From positions 72,191 through 136,190 of the forward strand of contig NZ_MRCD01000013.1 of assembly GCF_001904745.1 (NCBI RefSeq): DNA of 64,000 nucleotides, given 5' to 3'. The position numbers and the translations under genes are program-made. The number at the start of each line of letters is the position of its first letter. Position 1 is the stretch's first letter. Source of the stretch: Calothrix sp. HK-06. GTDB lineage: Bacteria; Cyanobacteriota; Cyanobacteriia; Cyanobacteriales; Nostocaceae. This document shows positions 1-8,905 of this stretch, in pieces. Under the pieces are notes generated by a model, which saw only the letters and a list, made by a program, of their open reading frames with translations, was not told the DNA's origin and did no database searches.

Positions 1-2402
1 TTCGATATGAAGCTGGACGATTTACCGAAGCTGCCAACATCTGGCAACAAGCAGCAGTTAATTATCAACGTCAAGGAGATATAAATAATCAAGCATGGAG
101 TTTAAGTTACTTATCACTTGCTTACCAAAATTTAGGAGAGTGGAAAAAAGCTCAAACTGCAATTGACGAGAGCCTGAAAATATTACAGAATAACTCGAAC
201 AAAATCGTAAATCCTTTATTATTAGCAGTTGTTTTAAATATTGAGGGTAGCTTAAAAATTTCCATCGGGCAACCCGAAGCTGCCTTAAAAAGTTGGCAAG
301 AAGCAGAACAAGCTTATACAGCAGCAAACGATATATCCGGTCAAATTGGTAGCAAAATCAATCAAGCTCAAGCATTGCAAGCTTTAGGTTTATACCGTCG
401 TGCTAAAGACGTATTAACAGAAGTTAATAAAAAATTAGTTAATCAACAAGATTTATCGCTTAGACTCAAAGCTTTACGAAGTTTGGGTGTTGCGCTGCAA
501 GTTGTTGGTGATTTGCAGCAATCTGAAAAGGCTTTAAAAGAAAGTCTTACTCTCAGTCAAAAATTAGGTTCAGTTGCTGACACAAGTGAAATTCTATTTA
601 GTTTGGGCAATACGAAACGCAGCTTACCACAAAATGAAGAAGCTCTCTCTTATTATAAACAAGCTTTCTCAATAGCTACAAATCCTAGAGTTCAGGTAGA
701 AGCTTTACTTAACCAATTAAGTATCTATGTTGAAACATCAAAAATAAACGAAGCTGTTGAACTTGTACCAAAAATCAAACCGCTATTATCAAAACTTCCT
801 ACAAGTCGGATGTCAATTTACGCAGAAGTTAATTTTGCTACAAGTATTAAGCGTTTACCCCAGAAAGACGACAGTACAACTTGGCAATATCAGGCAGCTC
901 AAATTTTAGCTCGTGCAATACAAGATTCTGAAAATATAGGTGATTTGCGCGCTAAGTCCTACTCTTTAAACGAGCTAGGAAAATTATACGAGTCTTCGCA
1001 GCAGCCAGAATTAGCGTTAAAATTGAGTAATCAAGCTCTTTCTATTGCACAAGCCATTAATGCTTCTGATATTACCTACCAAGCTGCTTGGCAAATTGGG
1101 CGCCTGAATAAAAGTAAAGGTAATATTGAAGTAGCATCGAGAGCATATAGCTCTGCTGTAGAAATTCTCAAATCACTACGTAGCGATTTGGTAGCAGTAA
1201 ATCCGAATATTCAGTTTTCGTTTCAAGAAAGCGTTGAACCTGTTTATCGCGAATACGTATCATTACTACTAACCTCAAATCCGAATCAAGAAAATCTCAA
1301 AAAAGCACGTGAAATTATTGAAGCGTTGCAACTTGCTGAACTCGATAATTTTTTCCGTGAAGCTTGTATTGACACCAAACCGCAACAAATCGATAAAATA
1401 GATACACAAGCAGCAGTAATATATCCAATTATCTTACAAGATCGTCTGGAAGTCATTTTGTCAATGCCCAATGGTGAAGCACTTTCAAGTTACCGTACAC
1501 AGCTTGGGCAACGCGACATTGAAAATACAATAAAATTAATGCGTCAATCGCTTAATCCTGTATTCTCTAATGACTTAAGATTAAAGACATCACAGCAACT
1601 ATATAACTGGCTAATCCGTTCAGCAGAAGAAAAACTAGCAAGTCGCGGTATTAAAACTTTAGTTTTTGTACTTGATGGTTCGCTTCGCAATATCCCAATA
1701 GCTGCTTTATACGATGGCAAACAATACTTATTAGAAAAGTATAATATTGCACTGTCTCCTGGCTTACAAATTATGCGCTCGCAATCTGTTTTTAACAGGC
1801 GCCTAAAAGTAATCGCAGCAGGGTTAAGCGAAGCAAATCAAGGATTTAAAGCATTACCTGCCGTCAAATCTGAAGTTACAAACATTTCTGCCAAATTGCC
1901 AACAAAGCTACTACTTAATGATAAATTTACTGACTTAAATTTAAAAAACTTAATTAAATCTACACCTTTTTCTGTTTTACATTTGGCAACACACGGTCAA
2001 TTTAGTAGCAGGTCAGATGACACATATATTGTCACTTGGAATGGCAGAATTAACGTTAAGGATTTAGATGAACTATTAAAAGTCCGTTCTGAACCAGATT
2101 CAGTACCTGTAGATTTAATTGTTCTCAGTGCTTGTCAAACTGCTAAAGGTGATAACCGTGCAATTTTAGGATTAGCTGGAGTCGCTGTGCGTTCAGGCGC
2201 CCGTAGTACTATAGCGACTTTATGGGCAGTACAAGACGAGGCAACCGCAAAATTTATGGTGGAATTTTATAAACAACTCAGTACTCCTGGCATAAGTAAA
2301 GCTCAAGCATTACGTAACACTCAAATTACATTCTTAAAAGATAAAGACTTTTTACATCCATTTTACTGGGCGCCGTTCGTTTTAATTGGTGACTGGCTTT
2401 GA
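1..2402 (+). CDS. TPR-CHAT domain protein, 5' end outside the window
   Basis: The reading frame is open from base 3, so the gene begins upstream of the window; a TTG at 375 is internal and should not be taken as the start. The visible 799 residues start with a run of tetratricopeptide repeats (pattern such as EAGRFTEAANIWQQA and GDLQQSEKALKESL). They end in a CHAT domain, a caspase/separase-like peptidase fold. The catalytic pair is visible: His in LHLATHGQF and Cys in VLSACQTA, followed by the typical RSGARSTIATLW. It is a close paralogue of the complete CHAT protein at 26189-28894, to which it aligns from the TPR region to the C-terminus. The substrate is unknown. Paired palindromes follow the stop codon. 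Confidence 0.9.
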   Translation, partial: RYEAGRFTEAANIWQQAAVNYQRQGDINNQAWSLSYLSLAYQNLGEWKKAQTAIDESLKILQNNSNKIVNPLLLAVVLNIEGSLKISIGQPEAALKSWQEAEQAYTAANDISGQIGSKINQAQALQALGLYRRAKDVLTEVNKKLVNQQDLSLRLKALRSLGVALQVVGDLQQSEKALKESLTLSQKLGSVADTSEILFSLGNTKRSLPQNEEALSYYKQAFSIATNPRVQVEALLNQLSIYVETSKINEAVELVPKIKPLLSKLPTSRMSIYAEVNFATSIKRLPQKDDSTTWQYQAAQILARAIQDSENIGDLRAKSYSLNELGKLYESSQQPELALKLSNQALSIAQAINASDITYQAAWQIGRLNKSKGNIEVASRAYSSAVEILKSLRSDLVAVNPNIQFSFQESVEPVYREYVSLLLTSNPNQENLKKAREIIEALQLAELDNFFREACIDTKPQQIDKIDTQAAVIYPIILQDRLEVILSMPNGEALSSYRTQLGQRDIENTIKLMRQSLNPVFSNDLRLKTSQQLYNWLIRSAEEKLASRGIKTLVFVLDGSLRNIPIAALYDGKQYLLEKYNIALSPGLQIMRSQSVFNRRLKVIAAGLSEANQGFKALPAVKSEVTNISAKLPTKLLLNDKFTDLNLKNLIKSTPFSVLHLATHGQFSSRSDDTYIVTWNGRINVKDLDELLKVRSEPDSVPVDLIVLSACQTAKGDNRAILGLAGVAVRSGARSTIATLWAVQDEATAKFMVEFYKQLSTPGISKAQALRNTQITFLKDKDFLHPFYWAPFVLIGDWL

Positions 2403-2466
2403 GAAACCAGGTTTCTATTTAGATTTAGCTTTTCTATTATAAGTTGTCATAAGAAACCTGGTTTCT
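2402..2466. repeat. paired dispersed palindromes, AGAAACCNGGTTTCT type
   Basis: Two 15-bp palindromes (2402-2416 and 2452-2466) lie between two convergent genes and touch the stop codons of both. Each can fold alone or with its partner, so they may end transcription in both directions. About ten other places in the window carry the same motif. Confidence 0.8.
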
Positions 2467-3949
2467 ATTTCGATACCAAAAACCCGCTTTCTGGCTCATT
2501 AACAGCTTCTAATGGTAAGAAAATAGTCATGACTTCACCATGTTTAGGACGCTGACGTACAATTAACTTACCGCCTATAGCTTGAAATAAATGCTTTGTC
2601 GCTGCCAAATTTAAACTAATGGTTCCAGTTTCTGGTTGAAACATCAGCAACTGACCGATAGCTTTGCGAATTGGTGGTGTACATTCATGTTTGTTAGCAT
2701 TTGTATCATCACCTTGTAACAAAGGCAGTAATTGTAACTTAAGCTGGTTGCCAGCAGTGACAAATTGCACTTGAAGTTGGCTACCAGAAGGTAAATTTCG
2801 AGCAAAGTTCTCAATCAAATTGGTGAGAACTCTATCCAACATATTAGGATTACTTATAACTGTTGGTAGCTTTTGCGGTAAAACTACATTTAAATTTAAA
2901 TTACGACGGCTTGCTGCTTGTTGCCAACGAGGAATACTTTCTTGTAATACTTGCTCTAAACACATTGGAGTTAACTGTGTCCCGGAAGAACTACCCGACG
3001 TATTAGATGTTTCTAATTCCGCTGCTCTAAACAATAATTCCATCCGGTCAATTTGCTCTGTACACTCTGCATCTATCATCTGTAGTCGCTTAATAACATT
3101 CGCCGGCAAATCTTTATATTTAAGTAATAACCGTGTCATTGTACGAATAGTTGCCAAAGGAGTACGAACTTCGTGAGCAAAAGCTTGGAGAAGTTCTACG
3201 TCGGAACGGTATGAGCTAGCTGAGGAAATTGGCATGTGATGAGATTGACGGACATCGCTTTCTACAACTAGCAAATCATCTCTATCATTAGTAGAAGCTG
3301 ATTTTATATCTTTGTTTTCTGAAAACTCTGTTAAAAGCAATTGGCTAAACTGTGTTACTACCCGAAAATCAGGCGCCACTTCTCCATACCTTTCTACTAA
3401 AGAAGCTAAATCGGCAAATTCATCAGGGTTGACCAACATTATGCGCGCACCTAAAGCTTTCCAAGCTTGTTGTACGACTTCGGGGTCAAACGAAAATGAA
3501 AATAATCTATCACCATTTTCATCTTCACCCAAAACCAGCACTAGTTGAAAAGCATTTGTAAACACTAGGCAAAATTGTTCTGAACCTAATGGGTCTTGTG
3601 CAAGTAACGGTAGTACAGGCTCAGATGGATGCGAACTTAATTCTGGTACTTTTACAGTAGGCATCTGAAACGGCATTAACGCTAAAGGGTTAAATGGCTT
3701 TGCTGTAAAAGTAATTGTTTGAAGATTCTGGGTTAGTTCAAGCTGGCTAAAAAGCGGTGCGGGTGCAGCTAAAACTAAGCCTTGAGTGTTATCGTTAATA
3801 CTATTGCCGAGTGTATTTAACAGTAGTTTCTCGGTTGCTGCTAAACTCAGGCGCCATTGACTTTCCGCGTTTGCAGAGCAAGAAGGCGCCATAGGTGTTT
3901 GGTTGGCGGCTAAAATATCACTCAGGCTTGGCAGAATCCATTTATACAC
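2465..3949 (-). CDS. sensor histidine kinase with degenerate ATP-binding domain
   Basis: A 494-residue protein with no predicted membrane segment. The N-terminal half resembles a sensor region seen in cyanobacterial kinases. A clear HisKA dimerisation domain follows, with the phospho-acceptor His near residue 259 (AHEVRTPLATIRT). The HATPase part is poor. An N-box-like LDRVLTNLIENFARNLP is present, but no DxGxG box can be found and the usual GTGLGL stretch reads GTISLNLA. The protein may therefore be a weak or inactive kinase, or a phosphotransfer or dimer partner. The start is a GTG that gives an N-terminus MYKWILPSLSDILA. No response regulator is adjacent, so the partner is unknown. Family assignment is firm; activity is inference. 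Confidence 0.85.
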   Translation of the reverse strand: MYKWILPSLSDILAANQTPMAPSCSANAESQWRLSLAATEKLLLNTLGNSINDNTQGLVLAAPAPLFSQLELTQNLQTITFTAKPFNPLALMPFQMPTVKVPELSSHPSEPVLPLLAQDPLGSEQFCLVFTNAFQLVLVLGEDENGDRLFSFSFDPEVVQQAWKALGARIMLVNPDEFADLASLVERYGEVAPDFRVVTQFSQLLLTEFSENKDIKSASTNDRDDLLVVESDVRQSHHMPISSASSYRSDVELLQAFAHEVRTPLATIRTMTRLLLKYKDLPANVIKRLQMIDAECTEQIDRMELLFRAAELETSNTSGSSSGTQLTPMCLEQVLQESIPRWQQAASRRNLNLNVVLPQKLPTVISNPNMLDRVLTNLIENFARNLPSGSQLQVQFVTAGNQLKLQLLPLLQGDDTNANKHECTPPIRKAIGQLLMFQPETGTISLNLAATKHLFQAIGGKLIVRQRPKHGEVMTIFLPLEAVNEPESGFLVSK

Positions 3950-4322
3950 AATTTTTCACCCCTTCAGAGAGAGCGCGATATCAATAGGTTTGATAAGCAT
4001 ACACAACTACTACGAGGTTATATGGATTTGCGTCTGTATGAAAGTCGTAGAACCGAACATGCAAAGGGCAATTTCCCCGCTAAACACTAGAAGCCGCAAT
4101 TAAAATACGTAGTTGTTCAAATTGTACATAAATTTTAATAACCAATTGATTAGTATCTATTGGCGATTCGTTTATCTTCCATTTCCATCAATTGATAGAT
4201 ATTGAACCATTACCTGTGATTGATGGAATAAAGCTTTAAACGAAGCAAAACTATAGTATTGGTTGTCCTTTATAAACTCCTCACACTCGACGCACACCTT
4301 ACCCAGTAGTTTATTTGAACGG
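3950..4322. other. divergent intergenic region
   Basis: 373 bases between the kinase gene and the first BON lipoprotein gene, presumably holding both promoters. I see no convincing gene or strong hairpin. Confidence 0.4.
4276..4302 (+). promoter_or_regulatory. leader block shared with the paralogous gene downstream
   Basis: The block CTCCTCA...CGCACACCTTA upstream of the first BON gene recurs as CTCCTCA...CGCACACCCTA at 5079-5100 upstream of the second. Both lie about 25 to 50 bases ahead of the start codon. It may be a common regulator site or just a relic of the gene duplication. Confidence 0.3.
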
Positions 4323-4784
4323 ATGAAAATGAAAAAACTAATTCCATTACTCATCAGTAGCGTACTAGTTGCAGGAGTAGCGGCTTGTGAATCTAGCTCA
4401 AAAACAAGTGCAGATGCACCTAACACTACCAACGAAGCTGCACAAGCACCAGCAAAAGAAGCTTCTCAACAAGCTCAAAACGACGCTACAAGTCAAGTAC
4501 GCCAAGACCAGCTTAATTCAGACATTCGTGCGCGTGAGCAACGCAACAACGCTACAGGTGGCGATGATGAACGTGATGGCGATGATTTAGAAAGCGAAGT
4601 TCGCAGTAAGTTAGAGGCTAATCTACCAGCTAGCCGTTTAAAAGTTGATGAGGACGACGGTACTATCGTCATTACTGGAACAGTGCCAACGCAAGAGCAA
4701 TTAAACAAAATTCCGACTTTAGCACAAGAAATTAAAGGGGTCACAGGTGTAAAAGTAAATGCTAAAGTGGCGCCGGGTCAGTAA
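4323..4784 (+). CDS. BON-domain lipoprotein
   Basis: About 153 residues. The N-terminus is a lipoprotein signal: MKKLIPLL, a hydrophobic stretch, then lipobox LVAGVAAC with Cys22 as the expected lipidation site. A low-complexity Ala/Gln/Asn/Asp-rich linker follows. The last ~65 residues form a BON domain (ESEVRSKLEANLPASRLKV ... GTIVITGTVPTQEQL), a fold usually linked to envelope or phospholipid binding. The start is either ATG 4323 or ATG 4329; the second matches the N-terminus of the paralogue at 5140. The next gene is a tandem duplicate with the same layout. A role in outer-envelope maintenance or stress is plausible but not shown by the sequence. Confidence 0.8.
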   Translation: MKMKKLIPLLISSVLVAGVAACESSSKTSADAPNTTNEAAQAPAKEASQQAQNDATSQVRQDQLNSDIRAREQRNNATGGDDERDGDDLESEVRSKLEANLPASRLKVDEDDGTIVITGTVPTQEQLNKIPTLAQEIKGVTGVKVNAKVAPGQ

Positions 4785-4811
4785 TTAAAAGACATTCTTG
4801 TAATATCTTGT

Positions 4812-4835
4812 GGAACAGGCAAGGATGCCTGTTTC
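4812..4835. terminator. hairpin from dispersed CAGGC/GCCTG repeat
   Basis: AACAGGC and GCCTGTT pair around a short AAGGAT loop just after the first BON gene. The same core recurs at 23691-23711 after another gene, so it is a dispersed repeat probably acting as a terminator. The rest of 4836-5139 shows no gene; it should carry the promoter of the second BON gene. Confidence 0.5.
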
Positions 4836-5139
4836 ATATGCTTACAAGAGGGTAATGTAATATAAAATACTTATTTTTAATTTAAACTACTAGTTGACTA
4901 ATAAAAACATTGCAATAAAATAGTTCAGTTAAAGCGCATCTAGAGATAGCAGATTTTCTTAAATCTGTTAGTATCTAGTCACGTTGATAAACATATTCAA
5001 CAGTTTAGTACTCAGTTATTTGAGTGCTTGACTAGAATGCCTTTGCCATTTCACATTTAATGAAAGTTTTAAGATTTGCTCCTCAGTACCGCACACCCTA
5101 TTAACTAATCGCTGTTCATTACTCAAGAGCGGAGTAGAA

Positions 5140-5598
5140 ATGAAAAAGATAATCCCATTTTTAGTTAGCGGTATTTTGATGGTTGGTGCCGTAGCTTGCC
5201 AACAAGATGCCTCGAAAACTTCAGACGCAGGTACTACTAACGAAGCTCCTGCAACCACTGCAAAAGAAGCAACTTCCAAAACTGCTGACAATGCTAAAAC
5301 TGCTGTTACAGACACAGCTACTAAAGCTAATAATGCTGCTAAAGGTACTGAAGCAGGCGCCAAAACAGCAGTAACGGGAGCAGGTGGTGTAAAAACTATC
5401 GTTAAAAACCGTTTAGAAGAAAAGTTTCCTGGCAGCAAACTATCTGTAGAAGAAAAAGAAGGTGTACTAACAGTTAAAGGTACCGTGCCTGATGAAGCAA
5501 CCCTCAAGAAAATTGAGCCTGCTGTAAAAGAGTACAAATTCCAAGGTGTTAAAACTGTTAAGGTTGAAGCTACCGTTGCTGGTAAGAAACCACAATAA
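5140..5598 (+). CDS. BON-domain lipoprotein, second paralogue
   Basis: 152 residues, tandem paralogue of the gene at 4323. Lipoprotein signal peptide with lipobox MVGAVAC (Cys20), then an Ala/Thr/Lys-rich linker (residues ~21-85). A C-terminal BON domain follows (KTIVKNRLEEKFPGSKLSV ... GVLTVKGTVPDEATLKK). The start ATG is preceded by GCGGAGTAG, a plausible ribosome site. A strong hairpin with a T-run follows at 5640-5672, so the transcript probably ends there. The linker is lysine-rich and lacks the Asp/Arg stretch of its paralogue, so the two may sit in different surroundings in the periplasm. Function is inferred only from the domain. Confidence 0.85.
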   Translation: MKKIIPFLVSGILMVGAVACQQDASKTSDAGTTNEAPATTAKEATSKTADNAKTAVTDTATKANNAAKGTEAGAKTAVTGAGGVKTIVKNRLEEKFPGSKLSVEEKEGVLTVKGTVPDEATLKKIEPAVKEYKFQGVKTVKVEATVAGKKPQ

Positions 5599-5637
5599 TT
5601 AGTTTCATTAAAAGCTAATAATCAAATCAATATATTA

Positions 5638-5672
5638 TGGGACTTACTAAATACGTGTAAGTCCTATTTTTT
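5638..5672 (+). terminator. rho-independent terminator
   Basis: Stem GGACTTAC / GTAAGTCC (5640-5647 with 5657-5664) followed by TATTTTTT, 40 bases after the second BON gene. It also faces the 3' end of the peptidoglycan-binding gene on the other strand. Confidence 0.8.
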
Positions 5673-5683
5673 AAAAAGTTAGT

Positions 5684-5941
5684 TCATCGAGTTAATTCAC
5701 GCCAAGTAATAGCACCTACTATTCCATCGGCAGTTAAACCACGACGAGCTTGAAAAGCTTTAACTGCACTTTCTGTTATGGCGCCAAACGTGCCATCAAT
5801 AGTAACAGGATAGCCATTAGAGCGTAATAGCCTTTGCAATACTCTAACAGACTCACCCGAATTGCCGAAACGTAAAGTAGGTAGCCCATTAGTGTTGGCT
5901 AGTAATCGCATAGTTGGTTGTTGAGATTCTGAGGTTTCCAT
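5684..5941 (-). CDS. small peptidoglycan-binding domain protein
   Basis: 85 residues starting METSESQQ. I chose ATG 5941 because AAAGGA lies six bases upstream of it; a longer frame from 5980 has no such site. Nearly the whole protein is one PG_binding_1 domain (LRFGNSGESVRVLQRLLRSNG ... IDGTFGAITESAVKAFQ ... LTADGIVGAITWREL), a three-helix unit that binds peptidoglycan. There is no signal peptide and no catalytic domain. It may act as a free cell-wall-binding module, or be the remaining binding domain of a larger hydrolase. The product is well recognised, its partner is not. Confidence 0.85.
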   Translation of the reverse strand: METSESQQPTMRLLANTNGLPTLRFGNSGESVRVLQRLLRSNGYPVTIDGTFGAITESAVKAFQARRGLTADGIVGAITWRELTR

Positions 5942-6072
5942 ATTAAATCCTTTATAAAATCTTAATGCGTGTAGTTTCAACCGTATTGCTTTGGCTTTAT
6001 CGCTTACTCACAAGTTAATTACTTACTATGGAAACTACAAATATAATTTATATAAATACGGAAATAAAACAA

Positions 6073-6105
6073 AGAAACCAGGTTTCTTGAAGAAACCTGG
6101 TTTCT
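6073..6105. repeat. paired AGAAACCNGGTTTCT palindromes
   Basis: Two 15-bp palindromes (6073-6087 and 6091-6105) separated by three bases, just downstream of ftsH. Together they can form one long hairpin and may terminate the ftsH transcript. Confidence 0.8.
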
Positions 6106-6128
6106 AACAGAATCTCAACTTGTAATAA

Positions 6129-8015
6129 TTACAACTGAGGTACAAACTGTAATTTTTCAGGTACTTCAGCGTATTCTGCTACAATTTGACGGAATTCTTC
6201 ACCGTCGATAGTTTCTTTTTCGATAAGCAAATCTACTAAACGGTCACACGCAGTGCGCTGTTCGCGCATGATTTTCTTCGCGTTTGCGTAGCACTCTTCA
6301 ACAATAGTATGTACTTGTGCATCAATACGCGCAGCAATTGATTCAGAATATTCTGAGCGTGTTGTCCAGTCACGACCAAGGAAAACCTCACCTTGTTGAC
6401 TTTCTAAGCAAAGAGGTCCTAATTCGGACATCCCGAACCTTGTTACCATTTGACGTGCCATTCCAGTTACCTGCTGCAAGTCATTTCCGGCACCAGTAGT
6501 TACTTCTGCGCTGCCAAATATAACTTCTTCAGCGGCACGACCACCTAATGCTCCAGTAATTCTTGCACGTAATTGGGCACGAGTTATTAAGCCCATTTCT
6601 TCGTTAGGAGTAAACCAGGTTAAACCTTGAGCTTGTCCACGTGGAATTAAGGTAACTTTTTGTACAGGGTCATGGTCTTTGAGCAGGGTACCAATGAGCG
6701 CATGTCCAATTTCATGGTAAGCAATTAATCTCTTGCTCTTACCATCTACTAACGGTGTACCTTCCATACCGGCAACAACACGGTCAACTGCATCATCAAT
6801 TTCTAAAAGTGTGATGGCATCTTTACGACGACGAGCAGTCAAAATTGCAGCTTCATTGAGCAAGTTCGCTAAATCGGCGCCTGTAAAACCAGGTGTGCGA
6901 CGTGCAATAGTTTCTAATGAAACACTTGCGTCCAATTTCTTGTTACGTGCGTGTACTTTTAATACTTCCAAACGACCTTTAATATCTGGTGCATCAACTG
7001 TTACCTGACGGTCGAAGCGTCCAGGACGTAATAACGCAGCATCAAGGACATCAGGACGGTTGGTAGCAGCAATAATAATGATGCCTGTGTTACCTTCAAA
7101 ACCATCCATCTCGGTGAGCAATTGGTTAAGAGTTTGTTCACGTTCATCATTACCACCACCAATACCTGCACCACGTTGACGACCTACTGCGTCAATTTCA
7201 TCGATGAAGATAATACAAGGTGCATTGTCTTTGGCTTTTTTGAATAAATCGCGAACGCGCGAAGCACCCACACCAACAAACATTTCTACGAATTCTGAAC
7301 CTGAAATACTAAAGAACGGTACACCCGCTTCACCAGCAATTGCTTTCGCAAGCAATGTTTTACCTGTTCCTGGAGGTCCAACTAAAAGTACTCCTTTAGG
7401 AATACGGGCGCCAACAGCAGTAAATTTCTCAGGTTGTTTTAAGAAAGTAACAACTTCTTGAAGTTCTTCTTTAGCTTCTTCAATACCAGCTACGTCATCA
7501 AACTTAACGCCTGTTTTAGCTTCCATCGCGAATCTTGCTTTCGACTTACCAAAGTTCATAGCTTGACCGGGACCACCAGGAAGATTACTCGAACGTCGGA
7601 ACAAAAAGAATAATCCCGTAATCAATAGTACTGGGAAAATCAAATTGCCTAACAACCCCCAAATAGCTCCATCATTGCGTACTGGATGAGCATCAAAGTT
7701 AATATTTTTCTCTTTGAGCTTGCTTATTAGCTCTGGTGCGCTTGCAGGTAAATCAACTCGTACCCTTTGAACACGATTATCAAGTGCTGGGTCAAAAGCC
7801 TCAACAATCGCAGTTCTACCACCTTCATAAAAATCAACACTCGATACCCGATTTGCATCCAAATATTCTAGAAAGCGACCGTAGGTCATGCGTGTACCGG
7901 CTGTATTTTTGGTCATTTCAGCCGGAGCGCTTGCAAATGCTCCTTGCCAAAAGAAAAAGCCAATAACTAAAGCGGGTAGTGTCCAGAGTAGCAGTACTCT
8001 CCAGGAAAATTTCAT
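6129..8015 (-). CDS. ftsH: ATP-dependent zinc metalloprotease FtsH (FtsH2/Slr0228 type)
   Basis: 628 residues from ATG 8015. From memory of the Synechocystis Slr0228 (FtsH2) sequence, the match is close over the full length, including the N-terminus MKFSWR and the C-terminus. Two membrane segments lie near residues 5-25 and 105-125, with a lumenal domain between them. The AAA domain has Walker A GPPGTGKT, Walker [18 protein letters not shown], the second region of homology [19 protein letters not shown], and the zinc site HEIGH. In cyanobacteria this protein, in complex with FtsH3, degrades damaged photosystem II D1 protein. A longer frame reaches 8045, but the family starts at MKFSW. It has its own transcription unit. 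Confidence 0.96.
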   Translation of the reverse strand: MKFSWRVLLLWTLPALVIGFFFWQGAFASAPAEMTKNTAGTRMTYGRFLEYLDANRVSSVDFYEGGRTAIVEAFDPALDNRVQRVRVDLPASAPELISKLKEKNINFDAHPVRNDGAIWGLLGNLIFPVLLITGLFFLFRRSSNLPGGPGQAMNFGKSKARFAMEAKTGVKFDDVAGIEEAKEELQEVVTFLKQPEKFTAVGARIPKGVLLVGPPGTGKTLLAKAIAGEAGVPFFSISGSEFVEMFVGVGASRVRDLFKKAKDNAPCIIFIDEIDAVGRQRGAGIGGGNDEREQTLNQLLTEMDGFEGNTGIIIIAATNRPDVLDAALLRPGRFDRQVTVDAPDIKGRLEVLKVHARNKKLDASVSLETIARRTPGFTGADLANLLNEAAILTARRRKDAITLLEIDDAVDRVVAGMEGTPLVDGKSKRLIAYHEIGHALIGTLLKDHDPVQKVTLIPRGQAQGLTWFTPNEEMGLITRAQLRARITGALGGRAAEEVIFGSAEVTTGAGNDLQQVTGMARQMVTRFGMSELGPLCLESQQGEVFLGRDWTTRSEYSESIAARIDAQVHTIVEECYANAKKIMREQRTACDRLVDLLIEKETIDGEEFRQIVAEYAEVPEKLQFVPQL

Positions 8016-8242
8016 TTTAACTTGTCGTTCCTCTTTGCAATACAACTTCGTGCAATAACCGCGCTATACACTCGGTTACGAATCGCGCTTAAACGGATGT
8101 TTCTTAATCCATTATGTTTAATTTGGATGCGTGACGCGGCTGTGATAACACAACGCTCGTATTACGACATTACCGTAACGTCAACACGAATCTTAATTAA
8201 ATTTAACTTAATTCTTATTAATTGTACTAGACATTACTCAAA

Positions 8243-8295
8243 GATGGTGACTGGATTCCCGACTACGGCAACTAAAAGTCGGGAATCACACCATC
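8243..8295. terminator. long hairpin between ftsH and the upstream gene
   Basis: GATGGTG pairs with CACCATC, and inside that GATTCCCGAC pairs with GTCGGGAATC, with a 14-base loop. It follows the stop codon of the secreted-protein gene on the minus strand and probably ends that transcript. The ftsH promoter must lie between here and 8016. Confidence 0.65.
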
Positions 8296-8305
8296 TAAAA
8301 CTCAC

Positions 8306-8785
8306 TTACTTAGCTTCTGTGATTTGTAACGTATAAGGCATGTAACTATTTTTTCGGTACGAACCAATCCAGACGTTATAGGTTCCGGGTAGCCATGCAC
8401 CTACAATACCTGGATTTTTACCTTCTAAATCATCGTTACACCAAGTGCCACCAGGACCTTTAACTATTAAAGTTGTATCTGCTGGACTTTCAACTCGTAG
8501 CTTTAAATATTCAAATCGATTTTTTAATTCAACTGTATGGTCTGGTTTTTCGTCGAAGAAACCAGCACATGGGCCAGTCGGTGTTTCTGATGAGTTTGTT
8601 ATTCGTCTTCCGGCAACATCTCCACCACTCATTCCCCTTACTGTTATTGGGTCTGGCGCAAATTTTTGCCCTATAGTCACATCACCAAATATAGGCGCCT
8701 CTTGTGCGCGTACATGAGTATTAATTACCGAGGTGACAGCGACAGTTACTAACAAAAATGATAGTTTAAAAGTTTTATTTAACAC
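8306..8785 (-). CDS. secreted hypothetical protein
   Basis: 159 residues. A signal peptide is clear (residues 1-27, cleavage after HVRA). The mature part is a compact beta-rich domain with two Cys (CAGFF and TWCND). Its pattern DHTVELKNRFEYLKLRVESPADTTLIVKG... GTYNVWIGSY resembles the pre-peptidase C-terminal (PPC) beta-sandwich fold found in secreted proteins. I do not recognise a specific family. It is monocistronic and followed by a strong hairpin. Location in the periplasm or outside the cell is well supported by the signal; function is unknown. Confidence 0.8.
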   Translation of the reverse strand: MLNKTFKLSFLLVTVAVTSVINTHVRAQEAPIFGDVTIGQKFAPDPITVRGMSGGDVAGRRITNSSETPTGPCAGFFDEKPDHTVELKNRFEYLKLRVESPADTTLIVKGPGGTWCNDDLEGKNPGIVGAWLPGTYNVWIGSYRKNSYMPYTLQITEAK

Positions 8786-8882
8786 GTGTCAGAAGTTTAA
8801 TTGCATAGTACTCAAGTGTGATAGATGACATCCATGCTACGTGATTTGTTCCAGGTTAAGAGTAATTTGCTACCAAATGTAT

Positions 8883-8899
8883 GGTGGGCAATGCCCACC
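8883..8899. repeat. dispersed palindrome GGTGGGCA..TGCCCACC
   Basis: A perfect 17-bp inverted repeat just downstream of gltX; the same core lies at 16310-16326 and, partly, at 17374-17392. Confidence 0.75.
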
Positions 8900-8905
8900 C
8901 TACTA

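Noticed and set aside
58..327. An 89-codon minus-strand frame at the window start.
   Set aside because: It is antisense to the TPR region of the CHAT gene, whose plus-strand frame is open from base 3 and clearly coding.
375..2402. TTG at 375 as start of the first CHAT gene.
   Set aside because: The same frame upstream encodes further TPR units up to the window edge, so the gene starts outside.
8022..8336. A 104-codon plus-strand frame upstream of ftsH.
   Set aside because: It crosses a strong hairpin and the ftsH promoter area, and its product has no protein-like features.
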